Shown here piece after piece: positions 1 to 7,166 of a DNA stretch of 9,782 nt (positions within the stretch are counted from its first letter, which is position 1; each line of letters begins with the position of its first letter). The translations under genes and the position numbers were made by a program. The notes below the pieces were generated by a model. The model worked only from the letters and a program-made list of their open reading frames with translations. It searched no databases and was not told where the DNA came from. Source of the stretch: CAZLCK01 sp964558235 (GTDB lineage Bacteria > Actinomycetota > Coriobacteriia > Coriobacteriales > CADBOM01); the NCBI GenBank assembly GCA_964558235.1, contig CAZLCK010000054.1, forward strand, positions 1-9,782. Reading direction: 5' to 3'.

Positions 1-2
1 AG

Positions 3-56
3 CATCAAGATGTGACAAAGCAAAAAAATGCTGCTAAGATTTTCATTCGTGCTTAA
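3..56 (+). CDS. Possible 3' end of an unidentified upstream gene (partial)
   Basis: The third forward frame is open from the window edge to a TAA at 54-56 and would encode a C-terminus ending KNAAKIFIRA. The other two forward frames contain stops within this stretch. Seventeen codons are too few to identify a family. In many bacteria the gene before rpmF is a DUF177/YceD-like protein, but this tail gives no specific support for that. The 45-base gap to rpmF would fit co-transcription. The reading frame itself is an inference from absence of stops. Confidence 0.4.
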   Translation, partial: HQDVTKQKNAAKIFIRA

Positions 57-87
57 ATCACTGCAATATTTTTGCGGTTAGAGATTA

Positions 88-96
88 AAAGGAGAA
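88..96 (+). promoter_or_regulatory. Ribosome binding site of rpmF (decides the start)
   Basis: An AAAGGAGAA block lies 5-6 bases before the ATG at 102. It fixes the start at 102 rather than at the in-frame TTG at 72, which has no such site and would add ten residues before the conserved MAVPK beginning of L32. Confidence 0.8.
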
Positions 97-101
97 CGAA
101 G

Positions 102-281
102 ATGGCTGTACCTAAGGGAAGAAAGGGCCGCATGAAGGTTCATTCGCGTCGCAGCGCTAATAGTGTTTGCGCTAGCAAGCCAAGGTCGGTCTGTCCACAG
201 TGCGGAGAGGCCAAGCTTCCGCATCGCATTTGCGGAAATTGCGGCTATTACAAGGATCGCGAGATCATCGTTACTGACTAA
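102..281 (+). CDS. rpmF: 50S ribosomal protein L32 (bL32), zinc-ribbon type
   Basis: This 59-residue protein is a structural component of the large ribosomal subunit. It begins with MAVPKGRKGR, the usual conserved basic N-terminus of bL32, and carries a zinc ribbon made of C31-x2-C34 and C44-x2-C47. It is therefore the zinc-binding (C+) form, not the zinc-independent paralogue some bacteria use under zinc limitation. An extra cysteine at position 23 lies outside the ribbon. The length is normal for the family. The start is set by a strong AAAGGAGAA site just upstream. The gene lies directly before plsX, the common rpmF-plsX pairing in bacteria, but a hairpin terminator candidate follows it at 310-339, so read-through into plsX may be limited. 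Identification is firm. Confidence 0.97.
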   Translation: MAVPKGRKGRMKVHSRRSANSVCASKPRSVCPQCGEAKLPHRICGNCGYYKDREIIVTD

Positions 282-309
282 ACATTTCAGTGCTTGTAAA
301 CCAATAACG

Positions 310-339
310 TAGCCGATTTTCCGTAGAGGATATCGGCTA
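310..339 (+). terminator. Hairpin terminator candidate after rpmF
   Basis: TAGCCGAT (310-317) pairs perfectly with ATCGGCTA (332-339). An inner TCC/GGA pairing (320-322 with 328-330) closes a five-base loop. The following TATTTTGTGTT is T-rich but has no clean T-run, so termination may be partial. It lies 28 bases after the rpmF stop, so it could also act as an attenuator between rpmF and plsX. Confidence 0.5.
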
Positions 340-343
340 TATT

Positions 344-373
344 TTGTGTTCAGAGCATGGCACGTTTTCTAAT
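344..373 (+). promoter_or_regulatory. Possible promoter of plsX
   Basis: TTGTGT (344-349) and TCTAAT (368-373, five of six bases of the TATAAT consensus) are separated by 18 bases. The pair sits just after the terminator-like hairpin and 60 bases before the plsX start, where an independent promoter would be expected. The -35 match is poor (three of six), so this is only a candidate. Confidence 0.3.
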
Positions 374-390
374 GGGGGATGAGTCCCTAG

Positions 391-407
391 TGCGCAATAG
401 CAGCGCA
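391..407 (+). other. Small GC-rich hairpin in the plsX leader
   Basis: TGCGC (391-395) and GCGCA (403-407) form a five-base-pair stem with a seven-base loop, ending about 10 bases before the weak GATGGAAAAG ribosome binding region of plsX. A second short pairing, GGGA (376-379) with TCCC (384-387), lies just upstream. Both could be incidental or could modulate translation. Confidence 0.3.
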
Positions 408-433
408 GAAGCGTTGATGGAAAAGCAAAAATC

Positions 434-1447
434 ATGAAAAACATCTCCGATAGTTCAAATAAAGTTGTGAGAATTTGTGTAGATGCTGATGGGGGAGATG
501 ATGCCCCAGCGGTAGTCGTTGAGGGATTGCGCATCGCATTAGCTTCTGATCCAAACTTGAATGTAGTTTTGGTTGGTAAGAAAGATTCTATCGAAGAAAT
601 CTCAAAAGAATTTCCTCAAAGAATTGAACCTGTTATTACTACAGAAGTTATTGAGATGGGGGATCACCCGGCCCAGGCTGTTAGAAGAAAGAAGGATTCT
701 TCTATTGTCGTAGGGTGCAGACTTGTACACGAAGGGCGTGCTGACGGTTTTTACTCTGCAGGATCCACCGGTGGAGTTCTAGCAGGAGCTACAATCTTGA
801 TTGGCCGTCCAAAAGGCGTTTCCCGTCCAGCTCTTGCAGCTATAATTCCTGTTCCATCTAGGCCAGTAGTTTTGTTAGACGTTGGTGCAAATGCAGATTG
901 CAAGCCAGAATATATTGTTCAATTCGCAAAGATGGGTCTAGCTTACGCAAAGGTTATGCTTGGAAGATCTAATCCAACTGTTGGTCTGTTAAATAATGGT
1001 TCGGAGAGCACCAAAGGTTCAATTTTTGCTCAAGAAGCTCACGCTGCATTGGATAGAGAGATCGAGAGTTTTATCGGTAATGTCGAGGGCGGAGACCTAA
1101 CATCTAAAACATGTGACGTAATAGTTACCGATGGGTTTTCTGGCAATATTGCTCTAAAAGTACTTGAGGGAACTGCTTCTTTTGTCTTTGATGCTCTAAA
1201 GCAGATTATGACTTCATCTTTTACGAACAAGCTTGCTGCAGCAAAGCTAAAAGGCGGGATGAAAGCTTTTCAAAGTACAGTCAATCCAGACACATACGGT
1301 GGAGCTCCTCTTCTAGGAATTCGCGGTGTTTGTGTTATAGGGCATGGATCATCGACTCCAGTGGCGATTGCAAATGGAATCGCAGCGTGCAGTCAAGCTG
1401 TTAGAGACGATTTGTGCGGTCAGATTGCACAGGCGATGCTCAACTAA
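434..1447 (+). CDS. plsX: Phosphate acyltransferase PlsX
   Basis: PlsX is a peripheral membrane enzyme that makes acyl-phosphate from acyl-ACP and inorganic phosphate, feeding PlsY in phosphatidic acid synthesis. The protein has 337 residues, normal for the family. Visible signatures are the N-terminal GGDDAP (20-25), DHPAQAVRRKKDSS (77-90, the conserved basic/DSS block), SAGSTGG (108-114, usually SAGNTGA), LLDVGAN, TDGFSGN and a C-terminal GGAPLLGIRG. The start at 434 is the only ATG/GTG/TTG after an in-frame TAG at 398; its ribosome binding site (GATGGAAAAG, 416-425) is weak. Downstream comes acpP, whose product supplies the acyl donor, so substrate carrier and enzyme are neighbours. The stop codon lies inside a four-copy 9-bp repeat. 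Identification is firm. Confidence 0.97.
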   Translation: MKNISDSSNKVVRICVDADGGDDAPAVVVEGLRIALASDPNLNVVLVGKKDSIEEISKEFPQRIEPVITTEVIEMGDHPAQAVRRKKDSSIVVGCRLVHEGRADGFYSAGSTGGVLAGATILIGRPKGVSRPALAAIIPVPSRPVVLLDVGANADCKPEYIVQFAKMGLAYAKVMLGRSNPTVGLLNNGSESTKGSIFAQEAHAALDREIESFIGNVEGGDLTSKTCDVIVTDGFSGNIALKVLEGTASFVFDALKQIMTSSFTNKLAAAKLKGGMKAFQSTVNPDTYGGAPLLGIRGVCVIGHGSSTPVAIANGIAACSQAVRDDLCGQIAQAMLN

Positions 1448-1476
1448 GCCAACTAAGCCAACTAAGCCAACTAAGT
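1441..1476 (+). repeat. Four-copy 9-bp tandem repeat carrying four in-frame stops
   Basis: Units CAACTAAGC occur at 1441-1449, 1450-1458 and 1459-1467, with a last copy CAACTAAGT at 1468-1476. In the plsX frame this reads Asn-stop followed by Ala-Asn-stop three times, so the first TAA ends plsX and three more TAA codons follow in frame. Because the unit is a multiple of three, changes in copy number would not alter the PlsX protein. Confidence 0.95.
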
Positions 1477-1491
1477 GTTGATGCCTAGCAA

Positions 1492-1507
1492 AAACGCATA
1501 AACGCAT
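1492..1507 (+). repeat. Two-copy 8-bp tandem repeat
   Basis: AAACGCAT occurs twice back to back (1492-1499 and 1500-1507), 15 bases after the 9-bp repeat. It is non-coding and its role, if any, is not visible; it may share a slippage origin with its neighbour. Confidence 0.7.
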
Positions 1508-1513
1508 AAAATC

Positions 1514-1531
1514 CAGCTACTAATCTAGCTG
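1514..1531 (+). terminator. Weak hairpin, possible plsX terminator
   Basis: CAGCTA (1514-1519) and TAGCTG (1526-1531) form a six-base-pair stem with a six-base loop, 66 bases after the plsX stop. The bases after it (CGTTAATTGGTTG) are not a true T-run, so intrinsic termination is uncertain. Confidence 0.25.
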
Positions 1532-1577
1532 CGTTAATTGGTTGCAATCCCCTTCTCTATACGCAAAAATTAAGTGA

Positions 1578-1614
1578 TTGTATTTTTTCTCTAGTAGTCA
1601 TTTATATATACAAT
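1578..1614 (+). promoter_or_regulatory. AT-rich promoter region of acpP
   Basis: The 203-base gap before acpP becomes strikingly AT-rich here. TTGTAT (1578-1583) could serve as a -35 with TATATA (1603-1608, spacing 19). TACAAT (1609-1614, five of six TATAAT bases) is an alternative -10 without a good -35. Either would start transcription 30 or so bases before the acpP ATG. No operator for a known fatty-acid regulator such as FapR was recognised. Confidence 0.4.
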
Positions 1615-1650
1615 ATCTATAACTATTTTTAATTCAAAAGGAGAGCTTAG

Positions 1651-1893
1651 ATGGATCGCGATGAGATATTGAGCAAGGTGATTGCAGCTATTGTCGATCA
1701 GATCCCTGTTGATTCTCAAGACATAGAGGAGTCGACCTATCTTGAGACTGATTTAGAGGTTGATTCGCTAGATTTATTGCAAATTGTCACTGCTATTGAA
1801 GATGAGTTTGAAATCGAGATCGACGACGAGGCTTTTGAGCAGGTAAAGACAGTTGGCGATGCTGTTAATTACATAGAAAAGCTCATCGCATGA
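1651..1893 (+). CDS. acpP: Acyl carrier protein
   Basis: This small acidic protein (80 residues) carries growing acyl chains on a 4'-phosphopantetheine arm during cytosolic fatty acid synthesis and donates them to PlsX and other acyltransferases. The attachment serine is Ser39 in the VDSLDLLQI motif. The residues just before it are Glu-Val rather than the frequent Gly-Ala/Gly-Leu, a tolerated variation. Strongly acidic helix II/III residues (EDEFEIEIDDE) and the VGDAVNYI segment are typical. The start is supported by a near-ideal AAAAGGAGAG site (1636-1645). The gene has its own promoter-like region upstream, and its stop overlaps the rnc start as ATGA, so it probably heads the acpP-rnc-smc-ftsY transcript. 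Identification is firm. Confidence 0.97.
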   Translation: MDRDEILSKVIAAIVDQIPVDSQDIEESTYLETDLEVDSLDLLQIVTAIEDEFEIEIDDEAFEQVKTVGDAVNYIEKLIA

Positions 1894-2663
1894 CAAATTC
1901 GCGTGTTCTAAATACATCTACTCATTTTCCAGATCATGAAAAAGTAGATAAGATCGTAGCCCGTGCTGAGGAGATTTTGGGTTACACATTTAACGACAAA
2001 GAGATTCTAATCAAGGCCTTAACTCACCCCTCTGTTGTTGAAGAGAACATAGTTGGACTCTCTTATGAGCGTCTAGAGTTTGTAGGTGACTCATTTTTAG
2101 GCGCTATTGTGTCTATGGAGATCTATAAGAGATTTCCTACGATGGACGAGGGAGCGATGAGTAGGCTTAAGTCTGCCGTTGTGTCTGGCAGATCGTTATC
2201 AAAGATCGCCGAGGAGCTTGGTTTTGCTGAGATTATCATCTTTGGAGCAAGCGAGTTTGGTACGAATGGACGTGGTCTTTGCTCTGCGCTTGAAAATGTT
2301 TTTGAAGCTGTTATCGCTGCTTTAGTAATAGATGGTGGTTTTGAAGTTGCAAAGCAGTGGATCTCTAAGACAATCTTTTCGCATATAACAGAAGATAAAG
2401 CGCTTCGGGTTGCAAATTATAAATCGATGTTTCAAGAGGTATTGCAAAATGTGGGAAGGTCTCCAACTTATCGTGTGATCAAAGAGACAGGTCCTCCCCA
2501 TAAACGAATTTTTACAGTGCAGGCAATGTGTGATGATAAGGTCTTAGGAACTGGTGAAGGCCATTCCAAGAAGGAGGCCGAGATGGCCGCCGCACAACAA
2601 GCGCTCGATAGCGAATTTATCTGTTCTTTGAAGACTGCCAAACAAGAAGGGACTAACAAGTAA
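1890..2663 (+). CDS. rnc: Ribonuclease III
   Basis: RNase III cuts double-stranded RNA, notably the rRNA precursor, and acts as a homodimer in the cytosol. The 257-residue protein has the catalytic domain at about 20-165 with the signature ERLEFVGD (60-67; E60, E63 and D67 correspond to E. coli E38, E41 and D45). A double-stranded-RNA-binding domain follows at about 176-243, including GTGEGHSKKEAEMAAAQQAL. In the second metal-binding motif, ALENVFEA (133-140), E139 matches E. coli E117, but N136 stands where E. coli has D114, an unusual substitution at a metal-ligand position. Relative to E. coli there are about 20 extra N-terminal residues. The start ATG overlaps the acpP stop (ATGA) and has no strong ribosome binding site, suggesting translational coupling. 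Family assignment is firm; full activity is likely but not proved. Confidence 0.95.
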   Translation: MTNSRVLNTSTHFPDHEKVDKIVARAEEILGYTFNDKEILIKALTHPSVVEENIVGLSYERLEFVGDSFLGAIVSMEIYKRFPTMDEGAMSRLKSAVVSGRSLSKIAEELGFAEIIIFGASEFGTNGRGLCSALENVFEAVIAALVIDGGFEVAKQWISKTIFSHITEDKALRVANYKSMFQEVLQNVGRSPTYRVIKETGPPHKRIFTVQAMCDDKVLGTGEGHSKKEAEMAAAQQALDSEFICSLKTAKQEGTNK

Positions 2664-5600
2664 GTGTATTTAAAGTCGTTAGTATTAAAGGGTTTTAAAT
2701 CATTTGCCGACCGCTCGGTGATTAATTTTGAGCCGGGAATTTCGGCTATTGTTGGCCCAAATGGCTCTGGAAAATCCAATATCTCAGAGGCTGTGCTATG
2801 GGTTTTGGGAGAGCGAAAGACCTCTAATTTACGCGTACATTCAATGGAACAGCTTATCTTTTCTGGGTCTTCTGCTAGACAGGCTGCAAAGCTAGCTGAG
2901 GTAGATTTGGTATTGGATAACTCTGATGGAGCAATTCCTATTGAATTTACCGAAGTGGTTATCACTCGGCGTATGCATCACAATGGCGAAAGTGAATACC
3001 TACTAAATGGCGCACCATGTTTGCGTCGCGATATCATCGACATCTTGCACGACTCTGGAATTGGCGAGGGAGTGCATTCAGTTATCACGCAGGGAAATCT
3101 AACTGCGATGATTGAATCTAAGCCGGTAGATAGAATGCTTTTGTTAGAAGAGGCCGCTGGAATTCTAAAGCATAAGTCGAGAAAGGCAAGAGCATCGCGT
3201 CAGCTCGATAAGATGGAAAACACGCTCTCACGCGTTAAGGATGTTTTGAAAGTTATCGAGTCACAGCTTCGTCCTTTGGAGCGTCAGGCCTCTAGAGCTA
3301 AGCGATACGCTGATTATTCCGAGGAGCTTAAGCGGATTAGTCTCTCTTTAGCTGTAGATGATCTAAGGAATCTACAGGGATCTTGGGAGGATATCTGCAA
3401 AAACGAGAAAGAGGTCGAAGCCGAGGTAGAGATCGCAAAGTTTAAGCTTGAAGAAAAAGATGCAGAGGTTGCCAAGCGCGTGCGTGCTTTAGAGGAAAAA
3501 GGCCTTTTTGTTGGTGACCTAAATGAACAGCGCAATAGATGCCAAGCGATTATGGCTAGGCTCGACTCCAACATGAGAATTTTAGAGGAGAAGGGCAAGA
3601 ATATGGTTTCGCAGCTCTCAAATCTTAGAGCTACGATTCATTCCTCTCAAAAAAGACTTACAAGCGCGACCGACGAGCGAACTCGTACAGAGACAGAGAT
3701 GATGGATACAAATGCTCGTTTAAGTGCTCTGTATGGCACGTTTAACGAGTTAAATCGCAGCTCTGAGCAGATTACAAAGGATCGCCGCGATGCCCAAGAT
3801 GAATACAGTGCCCTGACGACAAAACTTCGCAATAACGAGAGCGCCTTGGCCTCCACCAAGGATAATCTAGCGCGAGCTGAGAATTCTTTAGAGTCGCTCA
3901 ATGTTGAAGAGGGGCTTTTAAAAGAACACCTCGAGCAGATTCAAGAAGAGATCAACCAGACTCAAATCCAGCTTTCTGAACAGCGTAAAAAGGCTGAAAG
4001 TCTCTCTGGAGAGATGTTGAAAACTCAAGGGGAGCTAACTCTTGCAAAGTCAGATATCGATAAGCGCGTTAGGCTTTTGGATCAAGCAAAGCGCGAGATG
4101 ACAACAGCTAGGGATAAGCTTGCCGATATCCAGGCTGAAGCCAAAGCATTAAAAGAGATTGAACGCGCATTTGAAACAGCGACTCCTGCTATGAGTTGGA
4201 TTATGGAGCATAAGGATGAATTTGCTGGAGTTGTCGGAAGGCTTTCACAAATTATTACTGCGCCGCAAGATATTGAGCCTGTACTAGAAAGGCTTTTAGG
4301 TGCAGATATTGCAGCGCTAGTTGTAGTAGATATTAAATCAGCCAACCTAATCGCCGAGCGACTTCTTAAGAGTGGCCAAACCGGTGGAGAGATTACATTC
4401 TTGCCGATGGAAACCTCTTTTTCAGGGGAGCCGCCAACTTCTCCTAATGGAGATAGGCTTCTCGACCTAGTCTCATTTGATGAGAGGTATGCCTCCACTG
4501 TTAAGTCGCTGATAGGTGATGTCTATGTAGCAAATACAATCTCACAAGCAGTGCTATTTCATGATAAAAACCCGAATAGTAATGTACGTTTTGTTACAAA
4601 AGATGGTGCTATTGTGTGGCCTTCTGGAAAGATAACACTTGGCACTCGAGTAGCAGATCTCGATGGAGTTTTAGCTCGTCAACGTAGATTGAATGAGCTT
4701 ACAGATGCTGATGAGGCTTGTAATATTGAGCTCGGCGAAAAAGAGATGGCTGTCTCTGAGGCCGAGAAGGCTCTTGAATTAGCACAACAAGATGGATTTG
4801 AACTTTCCGAAGCGCTCGCAAAGCTACAGGGTGCATACGATTCTGCAGAAGATGAGATAAAGCGCCTCGAGCAGCACGCAATGCAGCTAACCGACAATAA
4901 GGAAAAATCGGAGCTTAAATTAAAGAGTGTTGGAGTGCGTAGAGGACAATCAGTTCCTCTAGCACAGGAATATCGTGATCGTATTAATGTTTTGAGCGCC
5001 GAGATCGAAAAAATTCGCGAGGAGCAGGAAGCATCGTCTAAGAAACTTCTCGAGATTAATCAGGAAAAGTCAAATATCTCTGAGCAACTTAGTTCAGCTA
5101 AGGCTGAGATGGAGACCTGCAAATCTTCGATTGAATTTAGGCGTCGTCGTATCGAGTCGCTTGACTCTGAAATTGCTCAGCTTACAGAGACCTTGGAAGT
5201 TTCGAAGAAGACGGAGGAGTCTCTTTCGATTATCCGCTTGAGAGTCGATCCGCTATATAAGATTTTTGAAGAGCTTTATGCTGGAATTAGTCAGTGGGCT
5301 ATAAAGCTTCAAGAGCAGGCTAAGCTTACTCAAAGCGATTCGACCTCACTTCGCGATATCATTGAGGAAGCAAAAGAATCAGCCGCTCAGGCTAGGACAG
5401 AGCTCGATGCTATAACTACGAGGCTAAATGAGCTTCGAATCGATAAAGCTAAGCTCGAAAGCGATGTAAAGCATGCGATCGAAAAGATCGAAAAAGATAA
5501 CAATACCTCGATCGAGGCTGCGCTAGAGATTCCATCTCCAGAGGATAGGGCACAAGCACAAGATCAGGCTGCACGCTTGGCTGCAAAGATCGAGAATTTG

Positions 5601-6233
5601 GGTTCAGTCAATCATGTAGCGATGGATGAATATGAGAGTCTAAAAGAACGTCGTGATTATATCGAGACACAGATTCAAGATCTTCTTGAAGCTAAAAAGA
5701 AGCTCAACACTATCTCTAGGGCTATCGATACGCGTATGAAGCGTCAATTTCGCCAAACGTTTGATAGCGTAAATCATAGCTTTAAAAAACTATATGAAGA
5801 ACTTTCTCCAGGCGATACTGGCGAGTTGGTTGTTTTGGATAAAAACGATGAGGGTGAATTAGGAGTTGAGATCATAATTCATCCACATGGAATGAAACTA
5901 ACGAGTCTGTCACTACTTTCTGGAGGACAAAGCGCACTAGTTTCAATCGCATTTTTGTTTGCGATTTATATGACCAGAAATGCACCATTTTATATTCTCG
6001 ACGAGATTGAACCATCACTTGATGGAACTAATCTGCAGCGTGTTTGCGATTTGTTAGATTCGATGCGCGAACGCACTCAGCTTATTATGGTTACGCACCA
6101 GCGCCAAACTATGGAGATTGCAGATATCTTATACGGAGTTAGTAAACAAGCCTCAGGTGTTAGCAAAATCGTGAGCCAAAAACTCGATCAGGCTTTGCGC
6201 GCGCTTGAGGAGGAGGAACAAAATGAAGCTTAG
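2664..6233 (+). CDS. smc: Chromosome segregation protein SMC
   Basis: SMC is the ATPase core of the bacterial condensin that, with ScpA and ScpB, compacts and segregates the chromosome. At 1189 residues it is full length. The N-terminal head has Walker A GPNGSGKS (31-38) and a Q-loop glutamine at about 143 (VITQGN), followed by EEAAGILKHKSRK. Long coiled coil runs about 165-510, the hinge about 515-665 (from FAGVVG at 520), then the returning coil to about 1010. The C-terminal head has signature LSGGQ (1085-1089) and Walker B FYILDEIEPSLD (1109-1120) with E1114. Bacterial SMC usually has LSGGE, LDD and a hinge ending in TGG, so LSGGQ, LDG and GKITLG here are variants. The GTG start abuts the rnc stop with no gap; the MYLKSLVLKGFKSF beginning matches the family, and AAGGGA (2647-2652) is a modest, distant ribosome binding site. 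The last 11 bases overlap ftsY. Confidence 0.97.
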   Translation: MYLKSLVLKGFKSFADRSVINFEPGISAIVGPNGSGKSNISEAVLWVLGERKTSNLRVHSMEQLIFSGSSARQAAKLAEVDLVLDNSDGAIPIEFTEVVITRRMHHNGESEYLLNGAPCLRRDIIDILHDSGIGEGVHSVITQGNLTAMIESKPVDRMLLLEEAAGILKHKSRKARASRQLDKMENTLSRVKDVLKVIESQLRPLERQASRAKRYADYSEELKRISLSLAVDDLRNLQGSWEDICKNEKEVEAEVEIAKFKLEEKDAEVAKRVRALEEKGLFVGDLNEQRNRCQAIMARLDSNMRILEEKGKNMVSQLSNLRATIHSSQKRLTSATDERTRTETEMMDTNARLSALYGTFNELNRSSEQITKDRRDAQDEYSALTTKLRNNESALASTKDNLARAENSLESLNVEEGLLKEHLEQIQEEINQTQIQLSEQRKKAESLSGEMLKTQGELTLAKSDIDKRVRLLDQAKREMTTARDKLADIQAEAKALKEIERAFETATPAMSWIMEHKDEFAGVVGRLSQIITAPQDIEPVLERLLGADIAALVVVDIKSANLIAERLLKSGQTGGEITFLPMETSFSGEPPTSPNGDRLLDLVSFDERYASTVKSLIGDVYVANTISQAVLFHDKNPNSNVRFVTKDGAIVWPSGKITLGTRVADLDGVLARQRRLNELTDADEACNIELGEKEMAVSEAEKALELAQQDGFELSEALAKLQGAYDSAEDEIKRLEQHAMQLTDNKEKSELKLKSVGVRRGQSVPLAQEYRDRINVLSAEIEKIREEQEASSKKLLEINQEKSNISEQLSSAKAEMETCKSSIEFRRRRIESLDSEIAQLTETLEVSKKTEESLSIIRLRVDPLYKIFEELYAGISQWAIKLQEQAKLTQSDSTSLRDIIEEAKESAAQARTELDAITTRLNELRIDKAKLESDVKHAIEKIEKDNNTSIEAALEIPSPEDRAQAQDQAARLAAKIENLGSVNHVAMDEYESLKERRDYIETQIQDLLEAKKKLNTISRAIDTRMKRQFRQTFDSVNHSFKKLYEELSPGDTGELVVLDKNDEGELGVEIIIHPHGMKLTSLSLLSGGQSALVSIAFLFAIYMTRNAPFYILDEIEPSLDGTNLQRVCDLLDSMRERTQLIMVTHQRQTMEIADILYGVSKQASGVSKIVSQKLDQALRALEEEEQNEA
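6207..6217 (+). promoter_or_regulatory. Ribosome binding site of ftsY (decides the start)
   Basis: GAGGAGGAGGA sits inside the last codons of smc (where it encodes the Glu run), six bases before the ATG at 6223. This favours 6223 over the in-frame TTG at 6205, which overlaps the site's upstream edge and would add six residues. Confidence 0.8.
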
Positions 6234-7125
6234 AGAGCGTCTTTCTGCAGGGCTTTCTAGGTCGCGCAAGAGATTCAATGAATCGATGAATATCTTGCTA
6301 GATCGTGGCGCCCGGCTTTCTGATGAGTGGTGGGACGAACTAGAAGAGGTCTTGATTCTCTCTGATATGGGGCCAAGCGCATCTATGAATATCGTTGAAG
6401 ATCTACGCGATCGTACAAAGCGCGAGGCTATTCCCGATGCAGATTCTGTTAAAGCGAGCTTGGTTGAAAGTATTGCCTCACTATTTGTGACAGAAGAACA
6501 AGATGTTTTTGACACAAGCCCAGTATGTGTTTTGTTTGTTGGAATCAATGGAGCGGGCAAAACTACCACCGTTGGAAAGATTGCAAATGCTGGAGTTGAA
6601 GCAGGCCGTCAAGTCCTTTTGGGTAGTGGCGACACATTTAGAGCTGCTGCGATTGAACAGCTTGAGGAGTGGGGAAGGCGCGCCAATGTTGAGGTTGTAG
6701 AGCGCGAGCGAGGAAGCGATCCGGCAAGCGTTTGTTATGACGTAATAGAGCGCGCTGAGCAGGTGGGTTCTGACCTAGTTTTGATCGATACAGCGGGACG
6801 CTTGCATACCTCCGATGATCTGATGCGTGAGTTAGAAAAGGTAGTGAACGTTACTCGTAAAAGATCGAACATTCCAGTAAAAATTGTTTTGGTAATTGAT
6901 GCAACTACGGGGCAAAATGGGCTTTCTCAAGCCAAGGTATTTAACGATGTACTATCGTTAGATGCAGTTATTATTACAAAGCTAGATGGCACTGCTAAAG
7001 GTGGAATCGCAGTTGCTATTTCTCACGAGCTAGAACTTCCAATTGCAAGAATTGGAGTTGGAGAGCAAATTGAGGATCTAAGACCATTTGATCCTCGCGA
7101 ATTTGCCGAAGAGCTTATCGGATAA
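6223..7125 (+). CDS. ftsY: Signal recognition particle receptor FtsY
   Basis: FtsY is the SRP receptor GTPase; it docks the Ffh-ribosome complex at the membrane and hands nascent membrane proteins to SecYEG. From the ATG at 6223 the protein has 300 residues: a short basic N-terminal helix (LRERLSAGLSRSRKRF), the helical N domain to about 95, and the GTPase G domain. Motifs are G1 GINGAGKT (107-114), DTFRAAA (137-143), G3 DTAGR (189-193), G4 TKLD (252-255) and the C-terminal GVGEQIEDLRPFD (278-290). There is no long acidic A domain like that of E. coli, as is normal in Gram-positive bacteria, so membrane contact probably relies on the N-terminal basic helix. It overlaps smc by 11 bases and is followed after 41 bases by its partner gene ffh; ylxM, which separates them in many Firmicutes, is missing. 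Identification is firm. Confidence 0.97.
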   Translation: MKLRERLSAGLSRSRKRFNESMNILLDRGARLSDEWWDELEEVLILSDMGPSASMNIVEDLRDRTKREAIPDADSVKASLVESIASLFVTEEQDVFDTSPVCVLFVGINGAGKTTTVGKIANAGVEAGRQVLLGSGDTFRAAAIEQLEEWGRRANVEVVERERGSDPASVCYDVIERAEQVGSDLVLIDTAGRLHTSDDLMRELEKVVNVTRKRSNIPVKIVLVIDATTGQNGLSQAKVFNDVLSLDAVIITKLDGTAKGGIAVAISHELELPIARIGVGEQIEDLRPFDPREFAEELIG

Positions 7126-7157
7126 AAGTGGATTCAAATGCACTTTAAGGGGGCATT
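7125..7157 (+). other. Alternative small hairpins around the ffh ribosome binding site
   Basis: AAAGTG (7125-7130, touching the ftsY stop) can pair with CACTTT (7141-7146). Alternatively AATGC (7137-7141) can pair with GCATT (7153-7157), which places the AAGGGG ribosome binding site of ffh in a loop. The two pairings exclude each other. Stems are short, so this may be chance. Confidence 0.25.
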
Positions 7158-7166
7158 GTACAAAAC

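Noticed and set aside
2468..2965. 165-codon minus-strand open frame
   Set aside because: It lies opposite the RNase III RNA-binding domain and the SMC Walker A head, both clearly coding on the plus strand; its translation is low-complexity and Ser-rich.
4082..4498. 138-codon minus-strand open frame
   Set aside because: Antisense to the SMC hinge; Ser/Ala-rich shadow frame.
6153..6569. 138-codon minus-strand open frame
   Set aside because: Antisense to the smc end and the ftsY start; it has no recognisable domain and the plus strand is firmly coding.
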